From contig NZ_CP012159.1 in assembly GCF_001189295.1 (NCBI RefSeq), forward strand, positions 10,125,856 to 10,189,855: DNA of 64,000 nucleotides, given 5' to 3'. This DNA comes from Chondromyces crocatus. GTDB taxonomy: Bacteria > Myxococcota_A > Polyangia > Polyangiales > Polyangiaceae. Position numbers and translations under genes: made by a program. Of this stretch, positions 33,970-41,200 are shown one piece after another. Within the stretch, counting starts at the first letter, position 1. Every line of letters begins with the position of its first letter. Under the pieces are notes generated by a model. That model was not told where the DNA came from. It saw nothing but the letters and a program-made list of their open reading frames with translations, and made no database searches.

Positions 33970-34326
33970 TCAGGAGCGCGGAGCTGCAGCAGCCTGAGTT
34001 ACGAGCGTGAATGCCTTGGGCTCGTGAATCGCGAGCTCGGACAGGATCTTCCGATCGAGGAGGATGCCTGCATTCTTCAGCCCGTTCACCAGACGCGAGT
34101 AGGTCGTACCATTGAGCCGGGCGGCTGCATTGATACGAGCAATCCACAGACGCCGGAAATCGCGCTTCTTCAGCTTACGGCTGATGTAGCCGTACTCCCA
34201 AGCGTGGCGCAGGACTTCGACCGCCTGGCGAAAGCGGTTCTTCCGGCCCAGGAAGTACCCTTCGGTCTGGTTCAGGACGCGGTTGCGACGGCGGCGAGCT
34301 TTGAACCCTCTTTTTACGCGCGGCAT
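33970..34326 (-). CDS. rplT: 50S ribosomal protein bL20
   Basis: A 118-residue protein with the full bL20 pattern, from [20 protein letters not shown] through [20 protein letters not shown] to [20 protein letters not shown]. bL20 binds 23S rRNA early in 50S assembly and can autoregulate its operon. It lies 21 bases after rpmI and 16 before pheS on the same strand. The C-terminus ends in a short AAAAPRS extension. Confidence 0.98.
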   Translation of the reverse strand: MPRVKRGFKARRRRNRVLNQTEGYFLGRKNRFRQAVEVLRHAWEYGYISRKLKKRDFRRLWIARINAAARLNGTTYSRLVNGLKNAGILLDRKILSELAIHEPKAFTLVTQAAAAPRS

Positions 34327-34347
34327 GCTGTTACCTCTCGCTCGCTA

Positions 34348-34545
34348 TCAGCCGTAGGGGAGAAGGAGCTTGACGCGCTTCTCCATCGCCTTGTCCACGG
34401 TGTCGTTCTTGCGAAGACGGCGGAGGCGCTTCTTGCTCTTTTCCTGCATGCAGTGGTTGAGACCACCCTTGCTGCGGCGGATACGACCGGAGCCAGTGAC
34501 CCGGAACCGCTTCGCAGCGGCTCGGTTGGTTTTCATCTTGGGCAT
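34348..34545 (-). CDS. rpmI: 50S ribosomal protein bL35
   Basis: A 65-residue basic protein: MPKMKTNRAAAKRFRVTGSG at the N-terminus, SKKRLRRLRKNDTVDKAMEK in the middle, ending VKLLLPYG. Length and sequence match bL35. It is the first gene of rpmI-rplT-pheS. The usual infC gene does not precede it; instead there is a 377-bp non-coding stretch with a promoter-like site at 34639-34667. The frame remains open upstream but the added residues do not resemble a ribosomal protein. Confidence 0.97.
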   Translation of the reverse strand: MPKMKTNRAAAKRFRVTGSGRIRRSKGGLNHCMQEKSKKRLRRLRKNDTVDKAMEKRVKLLLPYG

Positions 34546-34638
34546 CGATGACTCGTCTGTGTGTCTCCGCTCCCCGCGGCCGTCTTGCTCGCCCACCGAG
34601 AAGACTGTTACGCGCCGTACTGAGGATGCGGAGCGCCG

Positions 34639-34667
34639 GTTATGGCGATCCATGCAGTTGTTGTCAA
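34639..34667 (-). promoter_or_regulatory. Candidate sigma-70 promoter for rpmI-rplT-pheS
   Basis: On the minus strand a perfect TTGACA (34662-34667) is followed after 17 bp by CATAAC (34639-34644), 4/6 to TATAAT. Initiation near 34632 gives a leader of about 90 nt before rpmI, long enough for bL20-type autoregulation. I saw nothing else in 34546-34922. Confidence 0.55.
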
Positions 34668-34922
34668 GGCTGGGCCGAAGAGAACCATCAGGAGTTCCCT
34701 TGGCTTGACCAACTTCGAGAGGGGCGACTGGCGACCTCGGGAGAGCAATCCCCGATACCGGCTCCTGCCGGCGGGGCTCCGTCAGCCGCTGTTCGCCCAT
34801 TATGAACCGTTCGCCGCCCTCAGCCGACAGCACAGCTGGATGCGACCCGACAAGCAGGCCGCCTCTCAGGAACTGTCATGCGTGCGGCTCGTTTCGAGGG
34901 GCCCTGGTTCGACCCCTACCGA

Positions 34923-35042
34923 TCAGGTACGGCCGTAGACGCGGTTCCGGCGCCCACGATTCTTGGCCTTGAACTTCGCGCGATTGCGGTTGGACTTGGA
35001 GCGCGTCGTCTTACGAGGGCCTTTGGACAGCATTAGAAACAT
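34923..35042 (-). CDS. 39-residue highly basic protein, unknown
   Basis: A 40-codon frame from the ATG at 35042 to TGA. A perfect AAGGAG lies five bases before the start, and a second in-frame ATG is four codons in. The product begins MFLMLSKGPRKTTRSKSNRN and ends NRVYGRT; 16 of 39 residues are Lys or Arg, and Asn is frequent. This composition is like small ribosomal or RNA-binding proteins (bTHX, bL34 class) but I do not recognise it as one of them. It lies upstream of the rpmI-rplT-pheS operon on the same strand, in place of infC, which supports a ribosome-related role. Confidence 0.65.
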   Translation of the reverse strand: MFLMLSKGPRKTTRSKSNRNRAKFKAKNRGRRNRVYGRT

Positions 35043-35232
35043 GGTGGCTCCTTGCGATGTGATAGCCTCCGGGCGTGCCGCAGGCTACGAGGAGAGGCGC
35101 TCTCTACGGCATCTGCATCGGGAGCGCAACCAAGATGCTCCCTCCTCGATGGCCACGGTCTCGCGGGACCTCCTCCAGCGTCCGGTGCGTCGACCTTGGA
35201 TGCAAGTTGCACCACAGGTCGAAGGAGCCCGT

Positions 35233-35553
35233 GTGACGGTCTGGACCAGGCTGGGCAGTGGGCTGCTCGCGCTTCTCACCACCGGCGGATGCGGTGCCAG
35301 CCTGAACGCCGTTTACGAAGGCGACGTGCGATTCGAGCACTGCATGGCGTTGGACTCGATGGCAGACGTGAAGCCCACGATTCGGCGCGCTTGCTGGGAA
35401 GAATGGTCCACCTACTACACGTTTGGTCAGACTCGCGATCGCGTCGAGTATGCGGCCATTCGGCAGCGGCAGCTGGTTCGGGCGAGCAACTTCGATGAGG
35501 AAGAGTGGACCCCCCCTGAGGCGACACAGCCGATACAGCGGGTGAACCCCTGA
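35233..35553 (+). CDS. Small predicted lipoprotein
   Basis: A 106-residue protein from a GTG at 35233, with AAGGAG five bases upstream. The N-terminus is a lipoprotein signal (LGSGLLALLTTGGCGAS), with Cys in a TGGC lipobox. The mature part has YEGDVRFEHCMALD, KPTIRRACWEEWSTYYTFGQ and an Arg/Gln-rich helix; two cysteines could form a disulfide. There is no known family. The frame continues upstream to 34963 but overlaps the small basic gene on the other strand and lacks a better start. It is probably periplasmic or outer-membrane. Confidence 0.75.
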   Translation: MTVWTRLGSGLLALLTTGGCGASLNAVYEGDVRFEHCMALDSMADVKPTIRRACWEEWSTYYTFGQTRDRVEYAAIRQRQLVRASNFDEEEWTPPEATQPIQRVNP

Positions 35554-35959
35554 AGCGCGTCATCGAGGTCACCAGGCCAGTGACGACGCCACGGGTGCTC
35601 GGGATACGGCTCGTGAGCCGTTGAGGCGCGTCGTCAGGCGCAGCGCAGGTTGTTGCTCAGCTCGCTGGCATCCATCTCACGCGAACAGCCAGGCAGTATA
35701 TGCCCCCTATCACCGGACTCCCCTGGTGAGCCGGAGTCTCCCTTCGCCAGCTCTTCTGGCATCGTTCGCCGCTCCAGGCTCCTCACAGTCGGACCAGGCA
35801 GGCGCAGCTGGGAGCGTCCGACGGGCACTTCATTATCTTGACCGTGGCTCAGGCTTCAGTCTATCGGCGACGTCGATGGCATCCGTGTTCGCCAACGCAG
35901 ACGCTGATCCACACTCACAGGAACGCGAACGGGTCTCGCCGCCAGGAGATGGCTCATCG
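35554..35959 (+). other. Region upstream of alr without a supported gene
   Basis: About 400 bases. The alr frame is open from 35621, but the extra ~113 residues are Ser/Arg-rich and unlike any alanine racemase, so I treat them as leader. No tRNA, strong promoter or repeat was found. Confidence 0.4.
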
Positions 35960-37156
35960 ATGGTGCGCGTACTCTACCCCCGCCGCGCTGCCCCCGCCTC
36001 TGCGATACGCCCCACCCGGGCCGAGATCAACCTGGCGAGCCTGCGACACAACCTGAACGTTCTCTCACGGAGCATTCAGGCGAGCCAACCTCGAACCAGC
36101 CATCCGCAAATCTGGGGGGTGCTCAAGGCCGACGCTTACGGGCACGGTGCGCCAGCGGTCGCGCGCACCTTGGAGCGAGCAGGGATCACCGGCCTGTGCG
36201 TGGCGCTCCTGGAAGAGGCCGTCGAGCTGCGCGAAGCTGGAATTCGGATCCCCATCCTCGTCATGGGCGGGTACTACGGCTTGCGAAATGATGGGATGGA
36301 GGAGCTCATCGCGCGGAACCTCACGCCAGTCATCTACAGCGCCGCTCAGGTCGAAAAACTGGCTGCGATAGCGAGCTACAGAGGATCCAAGGGGGTCGAT
36401 GTCCACCTGAAGGCCGATACCGGCATGGGCCGCCTCGGCGTCGACTCCTCCGAGTTCCAGGACGTACTCGACGCAATCGCTCGGACTCCGATGATTCGTC
36501 TGCAGGGCTTGATGACCCACCTGGCCTGCGCAGACGCAGACGATCTGCATGCAACGAACGAACAGCTCTCTCGGTTCATGGAAATAGAGCGTCGCGTTCG
36601 GGCCGCAGGCCTCACCCCCACGCTGCGCCACGCCGCCAACAGCGCCGCGCTGTTCCGGCTCCCGGCGTCCAGGCTGGACATGGTTCGACCAGGCATCGCC
36701 CTTTTCGGGCTGGAACCACGCGTCGGCCTCGCCCCCGAACTGCGCCCCGTGATGAGCGTACGAAGTGAGATCGTCGCCATTCGCAAGATCGAAGAGGGGC
36801 ATTGCGTTGGCTATGGATACACGTGGAAGGCGACTCGACCGAGCATGGTGGCCACCGTGCCAATGGGTTACGCCGACGGCTTGAGTCGCAATCTGTCCAA
36901 TCGCGGCAGCGTCCTCGTTCACGGCAAGCGGGCCGCGATCGCGGGAACCATTTCAATGGACTTGACCGTGATCGACGTCACCGACGTCCCTTGCGCAAAG
37001 ATTGGTGATGAGGTCGTGTTTCTTGGCTCGCAGGAAGGCTCTTTGGGGCAAGCGAGCATCACGGCCGTTGAAATGGCCGACCTCTCGGGCACCATCTCCT
37101 GGGAAGTGCTGACGAGCATCTCGAGGCGCGTACCACGCTTTTACCGAGAGCCATGA
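35960..37156 (+). CDS. alr: Alanine racemase
   Basis: A 398-residue fold-type III PLP enzyme that interconverts L- and D-alanine for peptidoglycan. The PLP lysine is Lys56 in GVLKADAYGHG. Further signatures are KADTGMGRLGV, RHAANSAALFRLP, MVRPGIALFGLEP, GYGYTWKA (Tyr285 is the likely second catalytic base) and VPMGYADGLSRNLSN. The C-terminal beta domain includes GTISMDLTVIDVTD. The ATG at 35960 has AGGAGA ten bases upstream and gives the normal family length; longer in-frame starts exist. It is monocistronic as far as can be seen. Confidence 0.96.
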   Translation: MVRVLYPRRAAPASAIRPTRAEINLASLRHNLNVLSRSIQASQPRTSHPQIWGVLKADAYGHGAPAVARTLERAGITGLCVALLEEAVELREAGIRIPILVMGGYYGLRNDGMEELIARNLTPVIYSAAQVEKLAAIASYRGSKGVDVHLKADTGMGRLGVDSSEFQDVLDAIARTPMIRLQGLMTHLACADADDLHATNEQLSRFMEIERRVRAAGLTPTLRHAANSAALFRLPASRLDMVRPGIALFGLEPRVGLAPELRPVMSVRSEIVAIRKIEEGHCVGYGYTWKATRPSMVATVPMGYADGLSRNLSNRGSVLVHGKRAAIAGTISMDLTVIDVTDVPCAKIGDEVVFLGSQEGSLGQASITAVEMADLSGTISWEVLTSISRRVPRFYREP

Positions 37157-37764
37157 GCCGAGAACGACGTCTCTTGCTCTGGTGCCCTCCCGGCATCTCT
37201 GTACATCATTCATTCAGATAGTGCCTCACGGCTTCTGGACTCTGAAGCGAGTCTGGCCTCTCTGACTCTGCGCATGGGACACGAGACCTGATCTGGCGCG
37301 CGGAACGGCCTCACGAGGGGGCCGAGGCCCTTTGAGATTCCCGGACTCGGCTTGTCAGGAAGCTCGCTTCGAAGGCGTCATCAATGAGCGGCGAGATGAC
37401 GATTTCGTGCTTGGGGCAAAATGACCCACCGCGTTTCGTCTTGCCGCACTGCGCAATCCGACGCCTCACGGGTCGAGCCGAATCCAACAACAGCTCCGTC
37501 ACCCCTCCAGAAACCCCTTGGTTCTCCGAGGTTTTGCACGCTGCCCTGCTGCGCCCTCAGGGCGTGTCGCCGCATCACGACGGCTCGAAGACATCGAAGT
37601 ACGGTTTCCTGCTCGACAGGTTCGTCGACACAGAGCTTGCTTCCGCTTCGCTCGTCACCGAGTTAGATTCGAACTTCTCTCGGTGGATGCGGGAGCCTCT
37701 CCGTGCCTGCCGACCATCCTCCAACGTACCTTCACACCGGCGGGGCCGGCAGAGGTGAACCCGA
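37157..37764. other. Intergenic region of about 600 bases
   Basis: No clear gene. A weak minus-strand frame is listed separately. Downstream of 37600 the DNA should contain the promoter of the chalcone-isomerase-like gene, but no convincing -35/-10 pair was seen. Confidence 0.4.
37311..37502 (-). CDS. Possible small protein with a Cys/His cluster
   Basis: A 63-residue frame from GTG, with GGAGG immediately before it, though the spacing is too short to be ideal. The product contains CGKTKRGGSFCPKH, which could be a small metal site, followed by EIVISPLIDDAFEASF. Codon use is only moderately GC3-rich. It may be chance; there is no family match that I know. Confidence 0.2.
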   Translation of the reverse strand: MTELLLDSARPVRRRIAQCGKTKRGGSFCPKHEIVISPLIDDAFEASFLTSRVRESQRASAPS

Positions 37765-38322
37765 ATGAAAACCGTAAGAAATAAGCTCGCTCTTCTCGTT
37801 CCCGCCCTCACCGCTCTGCTGCTCGCAGTGACGAACCTATGGGCGCTCGACCCGGGGGCTGACGGCTATTACAAGACGGGTGAAGGGATCCGCGAGAAAA
37901 GCATCGCCTTCATCAGCGTCAATGTTTACCGAATCAGCCACCACATCAAGGAGCTGCCCTCGGCGAAGTCGAAGCAGGCTCTCATCGATGCCGACGTGGA
38001 CAAGAAGTTCGTGCTGACGTTGATGCGCGACGTCGATCGCGAGAAAATGCAGAATGCCCTCAAAGACTCTCTCGCGCTGAACGGCTATACGAACAAGGCC
38101 AATATCGACAAGTTCCTCGGAGCAATGACCAACGAGCTCAAGGAAAAGTCGCACGTCACCTTCAGCTACAGCGCAGAGAAGAAAGCGACGACCATCAAAG
38201 TCGATGGCGGTGGGACCGCGACCGTCGCTGGCGTCGACTTCATGAAGGGCATCTGGAGCATCTGGTTCGGGAAGATCGACCAGCCGAAGCTGACCGAGCA
38301 GCTCATGAGCAAGCTCCCCTGA
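37765..38322 (+). CDS. Secreted chalcone isomerase-like protein
   Basis: A 185-residue protein with a signal peptide (KLALLVPALTALLLAVTNLW, cleavage after WA-L). The mature part fits the bacterial chalcone-isomerase-like family: GIREKSIAFISVNVYRISHH, FVLTLMRDVDREKMQNALKD, LNGYTNKANIDKFLGAMTNE, and a last helix GIWSIWFGKIDQPKLTEQLM. Bacterial members are periplasmic, bind fatty acids or lipids, and are generally not flavonoid enzymes. The gene stands alone; the next gene, a Sel1 lipoprotein, starts about 180 bases later. Confidence 0.85.
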   Translation: MKTVRNKLALLVPALTALLLAVTNLWALDPGADGYYKTGEGIREKSIAFISVNVYRISHHIKELPSAKSKQALIDADVDKKFVLTLMRDVDREKMQNALKDSLALNGYTNKANIDKFLGAMTNELKEKSHVTFSYSAEKKATTIKVDGGGTATVAGVDFMKGIWSIWFGKIDQPKLTEQLMSKLP

Positions 38323-38500
38323 ACCTGGCCTCTCTGCGCCAGCGTTCCGCCTCCCCCGTCGACACCACGCCACCTGGCACTTCCTCCCCTCCTCCTCCCC
38401 GGTGAGGGCAGCTACGTCTGCAGCCGCAGACCGTTCTCCATCACAGGCGGTGCAGCTCGTCCCTTCCTCCGCACTCCTGCGTCTCCTACCATGCTGCCGC

Positions 38501-39241
38501 ATGCGGAGGCTCTCTCCCCGCCTGCGCTTCCCCACGGAAGCTCTCCTGGCCGTAGCAGCCATGCTGGCGACCCCCACCGGCTGCTCCAGCAACCTGGAGC
38601 ACCAGCCGGTCGCGTCGGTGCCTACGTCCGTCCCGGAAGGGCGGGTCACCGAGTCGACAACTCCCCTTCCGGGGCCGCTGAAGGACCCAAAGGATGAGCC
38701 CCAGCGCGACCCTGCGGTGGACCCAGCCATCGCCGGGACCGAGCCGCCTTGCGACGACGGACTCACCTGCGCCAAGCTCGGCAGGCAGCACGAACTCGGT
38801 GACGGTCTTCCCCCAGATACAGCCGCTGCGCTCAGGTACTACCTCAAAGCATGTGACTTCGGTGAGCGCACGGGCTGCAACAACTTCGGGTACATGACCC
38901 TCAACGGCGTGGGAACTGCTCCCGATGCTCGACGAGGGCTGGCCTATCTCGAGAAAGCCTGTGACCTCGGCAGTGGCGCAGCCTGCCATAACATTGGATA
39001 CGCGTATGAGAACGCGCAGGGGGTCGCACGGGATCTCGACGTCGCAGCAGACATGTTCCGGCGCGCTTGCGTTCTGGAACAGGCAAGCGGGTGCCGAGCA
39101 CTGGGACTCTGTTACCACTATGGTCTCGGTGTTGCTCCAGACCGGCAGAAAGCGCGCGTGTATCTGCGCAGAGGGTGTGAAGGGGGCGATGCCGTCGCGT
39201 GCGACACGCTGGAGGAGATCGGGCCACTACCTGCTCCGTGA
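38501..39241 (+). CDS. Sel1-repeat lipoprotein
   Basis: A 246-residue protein. The lipoprotein signal is FPTEALLAVAAMLATPTGCS, with the lipid-bearing Cys in PTGC. A Pro/Asp-rich linker to ~80 leads to Cys-containing Sel1-like repeats: ALRYYLKACDFGERTGCNNF, GLAYLEKACDLGSGAACHNI, AADMFRRACVLEQASGCRAL and KARVYLRRGCEGGDAVACDT. Paired cysteines in each repeat are typical of exported, disulfide-stabilised Sel1 proteins. Such proteins act as adaptors in the periplasm. The ATG at 38501 is chosen because it places the signal peptide at the N-terminus. Confidence 0.9.
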   Translation: MRRLSPRLRFPTEALLAVAAMLATPTGCSSNLEHQPVASVPTSVPEGRVTESTTPLPGPLKDPKDEPQRDPAVDPAIAGTEPPCDDGLTCAKLGRQHELGDGLPPDTAAALRYYLKACDFGERTGCNNFGYMTLNGVGTAPDARRGLAYLEKACDLGSGAACHNIGYAYENAQGVARDLDVAADMFRRACVLEQASGCRALGLCYHYGLGVAPDRQKARVYLRRGCEGGDAVACDTLEEIGPLPAP

Positions 39242-40003
39242 TGCCTCTCTCCCAGCAGCTACTGCTCACTTCAATGGCAAGTATGGGGCTCGAGAACTCG
39301 AGCATCCCCGCAATCACCTCCTGCTACCTCCCTCGAACAGGACGAAGAATGCCGTCGTTCGATCCCGAGCCCAGGCCGTCTGGGAAAGCAGAGCTGCCGG
39401 AGTCTCGCAAGACGTCACGCATGTCGATGCTGCTTTCGTCCGCCGCTTCCCTGCAGATGCTCGCCGTCGCCAGCGTCTCGCGCTGTAACGTCCATGAAAC
39501 AGCGGCGTCTCGAGCGCGCTGTCCACAAGTGAGTCCCGCGCTATCGGCCGTGGCGAAAACGTGAGGCGACAAAGACCGTTTCGCACACCTTCCTCGCCTC
39601 TCCTCTCACGCAGGCCATAGCACGGACGAGCAACCGCGACCCGTGCGGATTGCGCCCACTTCGAAGCGCTGACGAGCCGGCACGACGGTCGCTGGAGACC
39701 GGGGCGGGTGACGCACGCTCCCGTTGCACGCTGCGATGTATCCCCTGAGCACAGCCTGTGCGGCGAATGTCACCGTTCTTCACATCCGCCCTAGCCATTG
39801 CATAGACAATTTCCATCCACGTCGGCGTACTCTATGACAGAAACACAATCCATCATTCCGAGACATATACATGATGAATCACCAACATAATGCTCGAACC
39901 CGACTGACATTCGGACCCTCGGCACACCTCTGGCTATGAATCCCTGCGACCCATTCAAACGATTGAATATGGGCAACGCAACTCGACAAGGAGATAGCCA
40001 TTG
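39242..40003. other. Intergenic region before the secreted paralogue pair
   Basis: About 760 bases. A plus-strand frame from the ATG at 39241, overlapping the previous stop, runs about 107 residues but is Ser/Arg-rich with no resemblance to a family. From about 39780 the DNA becomes distinctly AT-richer, as expected for the promoter and leader of the gene at 40004. No repeat or RNA gene was found. Confidence 0.4.
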
Positions 40004-40465
40004 ATGAATAGCGTCATGAAGCGTGCGCTCCTCGCCATCGCAACCGTAACCGCGCTGTGTGGCGCCCCTGAGGCGGCTCAAGCCACCCAGACGGAATGTC
40101 TCGGCGACCCGGCCGTGTGCTTCTGCAACGCGGACAGCCTGTACTACTCCGTATCGAACACCGTGAACAACGTGGCGCTGCTCTCCGTTCTGGAGACCCT
40201 CATCGTCGATCACGTGTACCTGGTGAACGTCGAGGAGGCACTCAACGGCGATATCATCGACATCCTCAACTTCTATCAGACCGACATTCTCCACAACCTC
40301 AATGTCCTCGCTCTCCAGCACGTGCTCTCACAGCTCGTCGTCGTCGCCGCGGGCGACGACCTGGTCTCACTGGAAGGGTTCCTGAATGCCAACACGATCG
40401 GCATTCACGACATCATATCGGTCGATCTGCTCAGCGGGAACCAGATCGTCATCTTCCACCAGTAG
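40004..40465 (+). CDS. Secreted protein of unknown family, paralogue A
   Basis: A 153-residue protein with a signal peptide (MKRALLAIATVTALCGAPEA, cleavage after AQA). The mature N-terminus has three cysteines (ECLGDPAVCFC), then a hydrophobic, leucine/valine-rich domain: VYLVNVEEALNGDIIDILNF, LNVLALQHVLSQLVVVAAGD, ending SGNQIVIFHQ. There are few charged residues apart from Asp and Glu. AAGGAG lies ten bases upstream of the ATG. The downstream gene at 40586 is a clear paralogue, so this is a tandem duplication. I do not recognise the family. The regular alternation of hydrophobic and Asn/Asp residues suggests a beta-solenoid or assembly-forming protein. Confidence 0.88.
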   Translation: MNSVMKRALLAIATVTALCGAPEAAQATQTECLGDPAVCFCNADSLYYSVSNTVNNVALLSVLETLIVDHVYLVNVEEALNGDIIDILNFYQTDILHNLNVLALQHVLSQLVVVAAGDDLVSLEGFLNANTIGIHDIISVDLLSGNQIVIFHQ

Positions 40466-40585
40466 TCGGTCTGGTGTGCTCGTCCCTGGCCGGGCATACC
40501 GCGTGTACGTGTGAGTTTGCTTCGACCTATGAACACTTGGCTTCGGGGGGGCTTTCAGGCCCGCATAACAGAAGAGGAGAGAGCC

Positions 40586-41059
40586 ATGAAGAGCATTATC
40601 AAGCAGGGGTTCATTGCACTCAGCGCGGCCAGCATGATGCTCAGCGCTTCCGCCGTGGCGCAGGCGAATGACTGCTGCGCAATGGAACTCGAGGCTTCTT
40701 CCTCGTGGAGCTGTGGCTGCAACTCGAGCAGCGTCTACTACGCGCTGGAGCACATGTCGTTCGAGCTCTCGCTGCTCGAGCTGCTCGAGTGGGTCAACAT
40801 CGAGGACGTTTATCTCGTGAACATCGAGAAGGCGCTCAATGGCGACATCATCGACATCCTCAACTTCTATCAGACGTCGCTCCTGCAGAACGTGAACGTG
40901 CTCGCCCTGCAGCACGTCCTCTCGAACCTCATCACCGTCGCCGCCGGCGACGACCTGATCGAGCTCTCGCACTTCCTCAACGCCAACTGGATCGACGTGT
41001 CCGACATCGTGGCGGTGGACGTCCTCTCCGACAATCAGGTCGTGTTCTTCTACTGGTGA
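40586..41059 (+). CDS. Secreted protein of unknown family, paralogue B
   Basis: A 157-residue protein with a signal peptide (GFIALSAASMMLSASAVAQA) and four cysteines at the mature N-terminus (NDCC, SCGC). The core matches paralogue A almost word for word: VYLVNIEKALNGDIIDILNF, NVNVLALQHVLSNLITVAAG, and DNQVVFFYW at the end, with divergence limited to the Cys region and to surface positions. GAGGAGAGAG precedes the ATG. The gap to paralogue A is 120 bases, so both may share a transcript. A large nested hairpin follows directly, probably ending the transcript. Function unknown. Confidence 0.9.
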   Translation: MKSIIKQGFIALSAASMMLSASAVAQANDCCAMELEASSSWSCGCNSSSVYYALEHMSFELSLLELLEWVNIEDVYLVNIEKALNGDIIDILNFYQTSLLQNVNVLALQHVLSNLITVAAGDDLIELSHFLNANWIDVSDIVAVDVLSDNQVVFFYW

Positions 41060-41077
41060 CCAGGCGACCTTAGGGCG

Positions 41078-41151
41078 CCCACGACGGGACCGGGGTGTGG
41101 CTCAGCCGCCGTGCAATGGACGGCGGGGGCTTGGCCCCGGTCCCTCGTGGG
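41078..41151 (+). terminator. Large nested hairpin after paralogue B
   Basis: An outer stem pairs 41078-41095 (CCCACGACGGGACCGGGG) with 41135-41151 (CCCCGGTCCCTCGTGGG), perfect except for one bulged base. An inner perfect 7-bp stem, CCGCCGT/ACGGCGG, lies at 41106-41126. It begins 19 bases after the stop codon. No U-tract follows. It could terminate the secreted-pair transcript or protect its 3' end. Confidence 0.6.
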
Positions 41152-41200
41152 TCGCGCACGTAGCGAATTCGAGAGCAAGGAACGGCCGTCGATCCCACCT

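Noticed and set aside
34840-34945. tRNA-like GGTTCGACC sequence near 34910
   Set aside because: The flanking bases do not form a 5-bp T-stem or an acceptor stem, and no anticodon arm can be drawn on either strand.
35621-35959. N-terminal extension of alanine racemase by 113 residues
   Set aside because: The added sequence is not found in Alr proteins and is not a signal peptide. ATG 35960 has a ribosome binding site.
39241-39564. 107-codon frame overlapping the Sel1 lipoprotein stop
   Set aside because: Although coupled by TGATG, its composition is Ser/Arg-rich, it lacks domains, and it has poor codon bias. It is left as intergenic sequence.
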